Shown here: in pieces, positions 12,051 through 19,208 of the stretch | Layout of the letters: each line of letters starts with the position of its first letter | How positions within the stretch are numbered: the first letter of the stretch is position 1 | Assembly: GCA_035293045.1 (NCBI GenBank) | Contig: DATDOY010000275.1 | Location: 1 to 19,208 of the forward strand | Direction of reading: 5' to 3' | Source of the DNA: DATDOY01 sp035293045 | GTDB lineage: Bacteria; Actinomycetota; Acidimicrobiia; IMCC26256; JACPCJ01 | DNA length: 19,208 nucleotides | The notes under the pieces: model-generated | The model's database searches: none | What the model was told of the DNA's origin: nothing | What the model saw: only the letters and a program-made list of their open reading frames with translations | Program-made: the position numbers and the translations under genes

Positions 12051-15000
12051 GTGGGAGCGATCGAGGATCTGGGGCTGGAGCGCAGGCAAGATACGGCGGA
12101 TAATTCGGTCATCCTGCTACCAAGGGTCAATTGGGGAGAGCCTGTGGAGCCTGATGGCGAGTTCCTACTTCCAGTCGGCACGGTGACGCTGCTGCTCACG
12201 GACGTCGAGGGTTCCACGCGCCGCTGGGAGGAAGACCCGGCTGGCATGGCGACGGCCAGCGCTGAGCTTCGCGACCTGGCGGATGAGCTGATCGGACGCC
12301 ACAACGGCGTGCGTCCGCTCGACCAGGGCGAGGGCGACAGCTTCGTGGGGGCATTCGCCCGGCCCTCGGAAGCCGTGGCCTGTGCCCTGGATATCCAGGC
12401 GAAGGTTCCCCTCCCGCTTCGGATCGGCATCCACGTCGGGGAAGTCCAGCGGACCGAGGAGGGCAACTACATCGGGCCCGCGCTCAACCGCGCCGCTCGC
12501 GTGAGAGATGCCGGCCACGGTGGGCAGGTGCTGCTGTCGCAGGCGGCGGCAGAGCTGGTTGCCGATCGGTTGACGGACGCGTCGCTTCGCGACCTCGGGA
12601 CGTACCGGCTGAAGGACCTGTCACGGCCCGAGCGGATCTTCCAACTCCTGCACCCGGACCTTCGCAGCGACTTCCCGCCGCTCCGCTCACTGGACTTCTA
12701 CCGCCACAACCTTCCGATCCACCCGACCAGGTTCGTCGGCCGCCAGAGCGAGATGCACGAGATCGAGGAGCTCCTTTCCGATTCGTCCATGGTGACCTTG
12801 ACCGGAACAGGGGGATCGGGCAAGACCCGGCTGGCCCTGCAGATCGCCGCGAAGCTCGTCGACGAATTCGGTGACGGTGCCTTCCTCTGCGACCTGGCTC
12901 GGGTGACCGATCCCCAAGGGGTCGCGGCCGCAGTGGCAACCGCGGTCGGGTTCGCCGTCGAAGCGGGGCCCGCGCTGATCTCGCTCCTCAGCGAGAAGCA
13001 GCTCTTCCTGGTGCTCGACAACTGCGAACACCTGATCTCGAGCTCCGCGGAACTCTGCCAGTCGCTCCTCGCCGGCGCTCCCAAGGTGCAGATCTTGGCG
13101 ACCTCTCGCGAACCGCTCAAGGTCGAGGGCGAAACCAACTTCGTGGTTCCGTCTCTGCCCGTTCCCCCGGAGGATGCGATCGGAGGGATCGAGGGGCTTG
13201 CGCCCTACGCGGCGAGTGAGCTCTTCCTCGACCGGGCCCGCCGCGCTCGCTCGGACCTCGAACTCGATGATCAGGACGCGGCGGCGGTTGCGGCGATCTG
13301 CCGGCGCCTGGACGGAATCCCTCTAGCGATCGAGCTGGCGGCCGCCAGGGTGAGGGTCATGTCCCCGAAGGAGATCGCGCAGGGTTTGGACGAGCGGTTC
13401 GGACTCCTCACCGGAGGGGCTCGCACGGCCGTCCCACGCCACCAGACGCTCACGGCATCAGTGGATTGGAGTCACGACCTTCTTACGGATGTGGAGCGGG
13501 CCGTGCTGCGCCGGCTGTCGGTGTTCATGGGTGGATTCACCCTCGAGGCGGCCAAGGGGGTGGGTTCCGGCCCGGAGAACCGCGATGTCGCGCCTCACCA
13601 AGTCGTGGACCTGCTCTCGCTGCTCGTCGAGAAGTCGCTCGTCAACGTGAGCAGAACCCGAGACCAGTCTCGATACAGCCTGCTCGAGACGATCAGGCAG
13701 TACGCCGCCGCCAAGCTGGCCGAGGCCGGAGAAGAAGAAGACGCTCGGCGGGCCCATCGGGACCACTTCCTTCAGGCTGCTGTCGGGCTGTCGAAGCTTG
13801 CGGAGGGGCCTGAAGGCGCGGAGGCCTTCGCCGCGTTCGTGAGGGACCGAGAGAACTTCGAGGCGGCCTTCAGGTGGACGTGCGCTCGTGAGCACTTCGA
13901 AGAGGCTGCCAGATTCCTGAGTGCCTCGGGCGACCTTCTCATCTCGATCTGGGTCGGTGAAGTGCTCGCGTGGGCCACGGCGGTGATGCCGAGCATCGAG
14001 AGCGTCCCTGAGCCGACTCGGACCGATGTCCTCTACCGCTGTGCACCGTTCCTCGCCTTCTCGGGCCCACAGACCGAGCTCGAACCCGTACTCAAGGAGT
14101 GCATCGACGTTCACCGCACGTCCGGAGACGAGCTGCATCTCTCGAGGGCCTTGCTCGCCTGGGCGCAACTCACGTCGACCAACGACGACCTGAACGAGGT
14201 GCTCGACGAGGCGGTGGAGATCACCGAACGCGTCGGCGATCTCCACACGGCCATCACCGCCAAGGCTCAATTGATCGCTCATCTGGGGATCGAAGACCAG
14301 GACCGCAGGGATCGGTACGTCGACGACCTCGTTCGGGAGGTGAACGAGGTTGATGCTCCCGTGGTTCGCTTCTGGCCCGGTACTTCCATCCTCACGAATC
14401 TCATCCTTCACGACGTCGCTCGTTCGATCGCTTTCACCGCGCCGGTGGCAGCAAAGGATTTCGAGCGCTTATCGAGCCTGGAGAGACACTTCCTCACCAC
14501 CCATCCATATGCTCTGGTCTTCGCCGGCCGCTACGCGGAGGCAGAGGCGATCGCCGAGAAACTCATCAGGGGCCGGGAGGACGTCGGCGATCTGGTGTGT
14601 CTCACCGACCTGCACTTGGCCATGGCGTTCTCGGCTGAAGCGCGTGACGACTCCGAGGCCGCCCTGGCCCACTTTCAGCGATCCTCAGAGGCCTGGTCGC
14701 AGACGCCTTTTTGCCCGGAGGGGATGGAGGTCGTGGGACCGATCTTCAGCTTGGGTGCAGGGGACGTCGACGAGGCGGTTCGCGTTCGTGACAAGCTCAC
14801 TCCGGAGGCGCTCGCGAGCGTGCACCCCTGGGCCGCGATGTTCTGGGCCGTCCTGTCTGGTGCGACTCGGTATCTGCAGGGCGAGATCGAACAGGCGGAG
14901 GAGCAGGCTCACAAGACCCTGGTCGAGGCGAGAGCCAACTGGCTGCTTCTCGACACATCCTTCGACCTGCTGGCCGCCATCGCCGTTCAAGACAACAGTC

Positions 15001-15425
15001 ATGTCGAGGCGACGCGACTTCTTGCCGGAGCGGCCGCGCACCGCGACCGCATCGGGTTGCAGTGGGGATTCCGGGTCTTCAGGGACATCCGCAACGACAC
15101 CATCGAGAAGATCAAGGAAGCTCTCTCGCCCCAAGAGTTTGAGCAGGCGTGGCGAGAGGGTTCAGCGATGACCATTCAACAGACCGTCGGCTACACGCAA
15201 CGCGGCCGCGGGGAGCGCAAACGCCCGCCAGCCGGCTGGCGCAGCCTGACACCCACCGAACATCAGGTGGTCGACTTCCTGGCCCAGGGACTCAGCAACC
15301 AGGAGATCGCGGAGAAGATGTTCGTATCGGTCCGCACGATCACGACGCACCTCACGCACATCTACTCGAAGTTGGGCATGACCTCTCGCACAGAACTCGT
15401 CGCCCAGGCGACGAAGCGCGCGTAG
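12051..15425 (+). CDS. multidomain regulator: class III nucleotidyl cyclase-like domain, ATPase, helical repeats, LuxR HTH
   Basis: The protein (1124 residues from GTG 12051) has the architecture of mycobacterial Rv0386-type regulators. A cyclase homology domain (about 42-200) has both metal aspartates (D51 in LTDVEGST, D96 in GEGDSF) and the N146/R150 pair in LNRAAR; the purine-specifying Lys and Asp are Q92 and N139. A STAND-type ATPase follows with FVGR (228-231), Walker A GTGGSGKT (252-259) and Walker B LFLVLDNCEH (318-327). Then comes a long helical, TPR-like region, and a LuxR HTH at the end (from LTPTEHQVVDFLAQGLSNQE). It probably senses a ligand and controls transcription. The start is uncertain: GTG 12144 has a GGGGAG site, gives the usual short N-terminus, and the 31 codons before it have unusually low third-base GC. 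Neighbouring targets are not evident. Confidence 0.9.
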   Translation: MGAIEDLGLERRQDTADNSVILLPRVNWGEPVEPDGEFLLPVGTVTLLLTDVEGSTRRWEEDPAGMATASAELRDLADELIGRHNGVRPLDQGEGDSFVGAFARPSEAVACALDIQAKVPLPLRIGIHVGEVQRTEEGNYIGPALNRAARVRDAGHGGQVLLSQAAAELVADRLTDASLRDLGTYRLKDLSRPERIFQLLHPDLRSDFPPLRSLDFYRHNLPIHPTRFVGRQSEMHEIEELLSDSSMVTLTGTGGSGKTRLALQIAAKLVDEFGDGAFLCDLARVTDPQGVAAAVATAVGFAVEAGPALISLLSEKQLFLVLDNCEHLISSSAELCQSLLAGAPKVQILATSREPLKVEGETNFVVPSLPVPPEDAIGGIEGLAPYAASELFLDRARRARSDLELDDQDAAAVAAICRRLDGIPLAIELAAARVRVMSPKEIAQGLDERFGLLTGGARTAVPRHQTLTASVDWSHDLLTDVERAVLRRLSVFMGGFTLEAAKGVGSGPENRDVAPHQVVDLLSLLVEKSLVNVSRTRDQSRYSLLETIRQYAAAKLAEAGEEEDARRAHRDHFLQAAVGLSKLAEGPEGAEAFAAFVRDRENFEAAFRWTCAREHFEEAARFLSASGDLLISIWVGEVLAWATAVMPSIESVPEPTRTDVLYRCAPFLAFSGPQTELEPVLKECIDVHRTSGDELHLSRALLAWAQLTSTNDDLNEVLDEAVEITERVGDLHTAITAKAQLIAHLGIEDQDRRDRYVDDLVREVNEVDAPVVRFWPGTSILTNLILHDVARSIAFTAPVAAKDFERLSSLERHFLTTHPYALVFAGRYAEAEAIAEKLIRGREDVGDLVCLTDLHLAMAFSAEARDDSEAALAHFQRSSEAWSQTPFCPEGMEVVGPIFSLGAGDVDEAVRVRDKLTPEALASVHPWAAMFWAVLSGATRYLQGEIEQAEEQAHKTLVEARANWLLLDTSFDLLAAIAVQDNSHVEATRLLAGAAAHRDRIGLQWGFRVFRDIRNDTIEKIKEALSPQEFEQAWREGSAMTIQQTVGYTQRGRGERKRPPAGWRSLTPTEHQVVDFLAQGLSNQEIAEKMFVSVRTITTHLTHIYSKLGMTSRTELVAQATKRA

Positions 15426-15653
15426 GGTCGCGAGACAGGCCGAAGGAGCGTCCGTCGAGGCGAAGAACTCATCCGCGTCCTTCTTCCGATCGCACCCGTC
15501 GTGGTCGGTGACGACACAACGACCGACAGGTTCACAGAGGCAGCGGGAGCGACGAACTCCGCGGGCCTCACCGGTCGAGCCCGCCCGAACCCGACATCCA
15601 GAACCGACTTCCTCGGCCCGGCGGGAGTCTTGAACGAAGGTCCCCTCGCAGCG

Positions 15654-17891
15654 CTACTTGCAGTACGGGCCGTTGAGTGGCGTGGCGCCGTCCCACGTGA
15701 GGCCGGACGCGGCGAGGTTCGTCACCGTCGTCGCATAACAGTCGGAAGGCGCGTTGTTCGCTTTGAAGAGCACGGTGCCGTCACTCCCCGTGGTTCCCGT
15801 GGCGGTCCCGTACACGCCCGTGGTGTTGTCGATCCGGATCGAGACGGAGGCGCCCGAAGCGGGGTTGCCGAGGTTGTCCACGACCATCACCAGAACCTGC
15901 AGATGGAGCGCGCCGCTTTTGCCGCCCGTGGTGGAGTATTGGATCGACGACACCGACGCCGACGTGGCCGACTCGCTCACCGTCACCGTGACCGTGGCGG
16001 TGTTGCTGTTCAACAGCCCGTCGTGAGCCTGGTAGGTGAGGGTGTCGGTCCCGGTGAAGCCCGGCGGCGGGGTGTACGTGAGCGTGTTGTCGGCGTTGAG
16101 CGTTACTCCGCCCCCATTGGCGCTGGCGGCTGAGAATGTCCCGACGACGAGGGCGTCGACGTCGACGTCCACGTCGTTCGCGAGCACCGCTACCGCGACG
16201 GCAGTACCGACCGAGGTCGTTGGCGAGTCGTTGACCGCTACCGGGGCGTCGTTCACGGGGTGGATCGTGATGGTGACCGTCGCCACGTCAGTGTCCGGGC
16301 CGTCGGACTCGGCGGCCCTGTAGGTGAACGTGTCGGTGCCGTTGACGTTGGCGGTGGGCGTATAGGTGAACGAGCCGTCTGCGCTCAGGGCGACGGCGCC
16401 TTTGGAGGGTCCTGTCACGAGCGAGGCGCTGGAGGCGCCCGCCCCGTCGCTGTCGGTGTCGTTGGCGAGGACGCCTGGCGCCGCCAGCACGAGCGCAGTG
16501 TCCTCGTCGGTCGCGTAGGCGTCGTCGACGGCGTCCACGCTCGACGGTTCGGGCGGTGTGGAGCTGCCCGACCAACCCAGGCGCTCGGGCTTGGTGTCGG
16601 GCTCAGTGGCGGGCCAGTCGAGACGCACGCCGCTGGCCTGGTCCTTGCCCCCGTCGATGAGGGCCTGGCGGATCGTTGCCACGCCCGCGGCCGTCGTGGC
16701 GCGACCGTGTGTGGCGATGTGCAGCGCCGCGAGGCCAGCGCCGTGGGGCGACGCCATGCTCGTCCCGCTCATGGTGGCGTACCCGCCGCCCTTGTAGGTG
16801 GAGCGGATGCTCACCCCCGGCATCAGGAGGTCGATCGCCGCGCCCGGGGACGACACCGGGTTGCTGGCGACGACCCCCGTGCTGAAGTTGGAGAACGAGG
16901 CGAAGCTGTCGTCCTTGCCGTAGCTGGTGGCGGGCCCGGTCCCGCCGGGAGCGCCGTCGGAGTCGGCGAGAGCCGAAATGGTGGCCACCTCTGGGTAGGC
17001 GGCCGGGACGTAGTCGTCGCTGGTGCCAAACGTGTTGTCGGCGCCATACACGTTCTTGCCGTTGTTCCCCGCGGCCACGGCGAAGTAGACGCCCTTCCCG
17101 GTGGCGTTCTTCAGAGCGTCATGCATGGCCTGGCTGTAGCCGGTCCCTCCGAGGCTCATGTTGGCTACCTCGATCGTGCCGGCATTCTCGGCGACCTTGT
17201 CGATCCCGGCGATGACCCACGACCACCAGCCACTGCCGTTGTTGTCGAGCACCCGGACGGCCCACAGACGGGCGCCGGGGGCGACCCCTACCACCCCATC
17301 CCCGTTGTCGAGGGCCGCGGCGGTGCCGGCCACATGAGTGCCGTGGCCGTGTCCGTCGTCGTAGCCCTCGATATCACACGTCTTGTTGCCGGGCCCGCCT
17401 TTGGCGCAGTTCCAGCCCCCGCTCACGCGGAGGTCGGCGTGGCCGCGGTCGATGCCGGTGTCGAGGATGGCGATGTCGACGTTGACCACGTCGTCGACGC
17501 CGTTGATCGACACGACGCTGGACGCGTCGACGTCGATCCGGTCGACACCCGTCGGCGTGGTCTGGGCGGTGGCGAACACGCGCCCGTCGCGCTCGACGTA
17601 GGCGACCCTCGGATCGGCGGCTACCCGCGCGGCGGAGGCTGGCGACATGGCCGCCGTGTACCCGTCGATTGCGTGGCGGTACACGTTGCTGACGCGCGCG
17701 GCGTACCGCCGACTGTGATCGTCGGCGACGGCACTCGAGTCGATGCCGTCGTCGACGACGACGATGTAGCGCTGCGCGGACTGCGACGCCGGCGGATCCG
17801 ATGATGCCGCCGCGGTATCGGGAACAGCCAGCGCGACCACGCCCGCCAGCACCAGCCCGGCAGCCACGACACCACTCCCACCCCTGCGCAT
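15654..17891 (-). CDS. secreted subtilisin-like serine protease (S8) with Ig-like C-terminal domains
   Basis: The 745-residue protein starts at ATG 17891, with a GAGGGAG ribosome site 8 nt before it, and opens with a signal peptide (MRRGG, hydrophobic core to about residue 25, Ala-rich cleavage region). An I9-type propeptide follows (about 40-100). The catalytic triad is D144 (ILDTGID), H183 (HGTHVAG) and S378 (GTSMASP), with oxyanion N276 (AAGNNG). After the catalytic domain come two bacterial Ig/cadherin-like repeats (about 453-545 and 546-640; DAYATDED...LANDTDSDG and PVAVNDSP...LANDVDVDV) and a third Ig-like domain to the end. The substrate is unknown; an exported degradative or surface protease is likely. 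No sortase motif or membrane anchor is seen. Confidence 0.93.
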   Translation of the reverse strand: MRRGGSGVVAAGLVLAGVVALAVPDTAAASSDPPASQSAQRYIVVVDDGIDSSAVADDHSRRYAARVSNVYRHAIDGYTAAMSPASAARVAADPRVAYVERDGRVFATAQTTPTGVDRIDVDASSVVSINGVDDVVNVDIAILDTGIDRGHADLRVSGGWNCAKGGPGNKTCDIEGYDDGHGHGTHVAGTAAALDNGDGVVGVAPGARLWAVRVLDNNGSGWWSWVIAGIDKVAENAGTIEVANMSLGGTGYSQAMHDALKNATGKGVYFAVAAGNNGKNVYGADNTFGTSDDYVPAAYPEVATISALADSDGAPGGTGPATSYGKDDSFASFSNFSTGVVASNPVSSPGAAIDLLMPGVSIRSTYKGGGYATMSGTSMASPHGAGLAALHIATHGRATTAAGVATIRQALIDGGKDQASGVRLDWPATEPDTKPERLGWSGSSTPPEPSSVDAVDDAYATDEDTALVLAAPGVLANDTDSDGAGASSASLVTGPSKGAVALSADGSFTYTPTANVNGTDTFTYRAAESDGPDTDVATVTITIHPVNDAPVAVNDSPTTSVGTAVAVAVLANDVDVDVDALVVGTFSAASANGGGVTLNADNTLTYTPPPGFTGTDTLTYQAHDGLLNSNTATVTVTVSESATSASVSSIQYSTTGGKSGALHLQVLVMVVDNLGNPASGASVSIRIDNTTGVYGTATGTTGSDGTVLFKANNAPSDCYATTVTNLAASGLTWDGATPLNGPYCK

Positions 17892-17920
17892 CGCGACGAC
17901 TCCCTCGGTTGCCCGTCTCA

Positions 17921-17926
17921 AGCGTA
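17921..17926 (-). promoter_or_regulatory. -10 box TACGCT of the S8 protease gene
   Basis: On the minus strand TACGCT lies 29 nt before ATG 17891, which would give a leader of about 22 nt containing the GAGGGAG ribosome site. This gene therefore looks leadered, unlike five others in the window. The longer frame beginning at TTG 17921 would start inside the box and is unlikely. Confidence 0.45.
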
Positions 17927-17998
17927 CGGCGCGCCGTCGCGAAAGACCAGGGATCGTCGAAGCGTTCGCCCCGGGGGATCGGAATTCCCCAATCGCCC

Positions 17999-18056
17999 TA
18001 GATTTGCTCCCGGTTGCGGGCTATGGCGCAGCTGGGTTGCCCGTCCTCTGGGGGGG
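17999..18056 (+). pseudogene. relic of a tRNA-Pro gene: -10 box plus 5' half to the anticodon loop
   Basis: From 18017 the sequence matches the intact tRNA-Pro(GGG): 20 of the first 22 bases agree (CGGGCT.TGGCGCAGCT.GGTT), and after small changes the anticodon-loop TCTGGGGG is also kept. Similarity stops there: no anticodon 3' stem, T arm or 3' acceptor strand follows, so it cannot fold. A TAGATT box (17999-18004) lies 12 nt upstream, as TAGACT lies 11 nt before the intact gene. The rest of this 393-bp gap (17892-18284) holds the S8 promoter and a TAGTTT box at 18253-18258 that may drive the next gene; otherwise I see nothing in it. Confidence 0.65.
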
Positions 18057-18284
18057 AGTCTGGGCGGAGGATGAAGTGGACCTGACCGGCACAGTCTTCC
18101 TGCTCAATCTCCCGTACGGATTCGGTCATGCTGCGTCTAGGGCTGCAGTCGCTGAGGAATTCCGCGGGTCGTGGCCTTCGAGCACACTCGCCCCGGGTTC
18201 CAAGAGAGGCTCAGGGCGTCGCGACGGGCAACTTGTTGGATCGTAAGGAGGGTAGTTTTATTCGCTTCGTCGGGACCCTTGGGG

Positions 18285-19208
18285 GTGGATGTGGAGCAGC
18301 AGTCCGTTGTCCGCCCGGCCGGTCGCCGGTGGCGGAGAGTCATCCTGGTTCTCCTGGCATTCGTCGCCACCGTGGCAACGCCGCGGGCGGCCCAACCGGC
18401 ACTGGCGAGCCCGCCCGGCTTCGATCTCACTTTGGTCGGCCCTTCCTTCCCCAGGGCTAACACGGCCGCCGTATACCAGGGGGTCCTCTCCGCCCTGGCA
18501 TACGGCGTTCCCCAGGTATCCGTCGATGCCCTAGTCGACGGCGAGGTGGCGGCATCGACGGCGACCGCCGTCGATGGGAGCTACTCGCTCACGGTGAGCC
18601 TCTCGCCGGGGACCCACGAGGTGCAGACGGTTGCCGCCCGGGCGACCCCGCTCGAGACGCGGAGCCCGGTGCTCGTGGCGACAGCGACGGTGCCGGAACC
18701 CCCCGTCTTGACCGGAACGACGCCGGGTTCGCCGTCGGCCACGTGGACCACCCCTAGCATCGAGGGGACCGCCGAGGCTGGCTCGACGGTGCGCCTGTAC
18801 ACGAACGCGGACTGCTCGGGCGGCGTCGCCGCGACCGGCACCGCGTCCGAGGGGACCTTCTCGATCGGCGTAAGCGTGCCGACGAACTCGACCACGACCT
18901 TCCGCGCCACCGCCGCCGATGCTGTGGGGAATGTCTCCCCCTGCTCGGCGTCCAGCATCACCTACGTGCACGACTCGTCCCCGCTGACTCTGGCCGGGGG
19001 CGCGTCCCATACGTGCGCGATCGTCTTGGGTGGCGAAGTGCGCTGCTGGGGATCCAACGAGTATGGCCATCTCGGCGATGGAACCACGACTGAGCGCTCG
19101 ACGCCGGTGACGGTCTCGGGGATCTCCGCGGCCACCGCGATCGCCGGGGGCGGGTCCCATTCGTGCGCGATCGTCTCGGGTGGCGAAGCGCGATGCTGGG
19201 GCGCCAAC
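18285..19208 (+). CDS. secreted or membrane-anchored RCC1-repeat protein with Ig-like domain, 3'-truncated by window edge
   Basis: The frame is open from GTG 18285 to the window end (308 codons). The N-terminus has basic residues (RPAGRRWRRV) followed by a hydrophobic stretch (ILVLLAFVATVATP) and an Ala-rich region, a likely signal peptide or anchor. An Ig-like domain follows (about residues 55-220; VSVDALVDGEVAAS, GSYSLTVSLSPGTHEV, IEGTAEAGSTVRLYTN). RCC1/BLIP-II beta-propeller repeats begin near 235: LAGGASHTCAIVLGGEVRCW, GSNEYGHLGDGTTTERSTPV, and a second unit IAGGGSHSCAIVSGGEARCW. Such repeats form surface-exposed beta-propellers whose ligands are unknown. No strong ribosome site marks the start; GTG 18291 and TTG 18279 are alternatives. 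Confidence 0.85.
   Translation, partial: MDVEQQSVVRPAGRRWRRVILVLLAFVATVATPRAAQPALASPPGFDLTLVGPSFPRANTAAVYQGVLSALAYGVPQVSVDALVDGEVAASTATAVDGSYSLTVSLSPGTHEVQTVAARATPLETRSPVLVATATVPEPPVLTGTTPGSPSATWTTPSIEGTAEAGSTVRLYTNADCSGGVAATGTASEGTFSIGVSVPTNSTTTFRATAADAVGNVSPCSASSITYVHDSSPLTLAGGASHTCAIVLGGEVRCWGSNEYGHLGDGTTTERSTPVTVSGISAATAIAGGGSHSCAIVSGGEARCWGAN
18990..19208 (+). repeat. 150-bp intragenic tandem repeat encoding RCC1 units
   Basis: The unit starting at 18990 recurs at 19140, exactly 150 bp (50 codons) later, and over the first 60 bases the two copies differ at only about 7 positions. The array runs past the window end, so the number of units cannot be told. Confidence 0.75.

Noticed and set aside
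15426..15653. Intergenic hairpins (GTCGGT/ACCGAC at 15504-15527) after the convergent regulator and protease genes
   Set aside because: The 6-bp stem with a 12-nt loop and no T-run is too weak to call a terminator; I see nothing else in this gap.
16260..17804. 514-codon open frame on the plus strand opposite the S8 protease
   Set aside because: It is a high-GC shadow of a protein with clear signal peptide, catalytic triad and Ig-like domains on the other strand; the translation is Val/Gly/Arg-rich with no recognisable motif.
17973..17990. Inverted repeat GGGGA/TCCCC upstream of the tRNA-Pro relic
   Set aside because: Only 5 bp per arm in GC-rich DNA, so it is easily a chance match and has no supporting context.
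1..19208. CRISPR array, rRNA, insertion sequence or prophage genes
   Set aside because: Looked for and not seen: no regularly spaced repeats, no transposase or integrase motifs, and no phage structural genes.

Overview
The window is high-GC bacterial DNA, most likely from an actinobacterium. The class Acidimicrobiia is my best guess from gene families and style, not from any search. Pointers are the aroA-cmk-plsC-ispH-DUF512-der block, a cyclase/ATPase/LuxR regulator of the kind known from mycobacteria, a secreted subtilase with bacterial Ig-like C-terminal domains, an RCC1-repeat surface protein, and many leaderless promoters of the form TANNNT-N7-start codon.

Region 1 (1-9004) is conserved chromosome. 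It holds aroA (5' end cut off), cmk and plsC as a tightly overlapping operon. Convergent to it is ispH, which is divergent from a PDZ/radical-SAM DUF512 gene whose stop overlaps the start of der. A new transcript then carries an HMG-CoA lyase, an MCC-like acyl-CoA carboxylase carboxyltransferase subunit and a 76-residue zinc-ribbon/membrane protein. The lyase and carboxylase suggest leucine or branched acyl-CoA catabolism. The first block combines shikimate, nucleotide, phospholipid and isoprenoid synthesis with ribosome assembly.

Region 2 (9037-11949) is accessory DNA anchored on a tRNA-Pro(GGG) gene. The 3' part of the tRNA, from the anticodon stem onward, recurs as a perfect 51-bp direct repeat 2.2 kb downstream, which looks like the attL and attR of an integrated element. 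Between the repeats lie the broken tail of a dinB-like gene, a GNAT acetyltransferase, a decayed SnoaL/NTF2-like gene and a higBA toxin-antitoxin pair, but no integrase. Just past the second repeat is an intact dinB/DUF664 gene whose 3' end matches the broken tail.

Region 3 (12000-19208) holds a large regulator (class III cyclase-like domain, ATPase, helical region, LuxR HTH), a secreted S8 protease on the minus strand, a relic of the promoter and 5' half of a tRNA-Pro gene, and the start of a secreted or membrane-anchored RCC1-repeat protein that runs off the window.

The two most notable signals are non-coding. First, five gene starts have a TANNNT box exactly 7 nt upstream; this implies leaderless mRNAs and settles the start codons of the GNAT and dinB genes. 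Second, three tRNA-Pro sequences (one intact, one 3' half, one 5' half) mark repeated recombination at the anticodon arm. I see no convincing wholly new multi-gene system.
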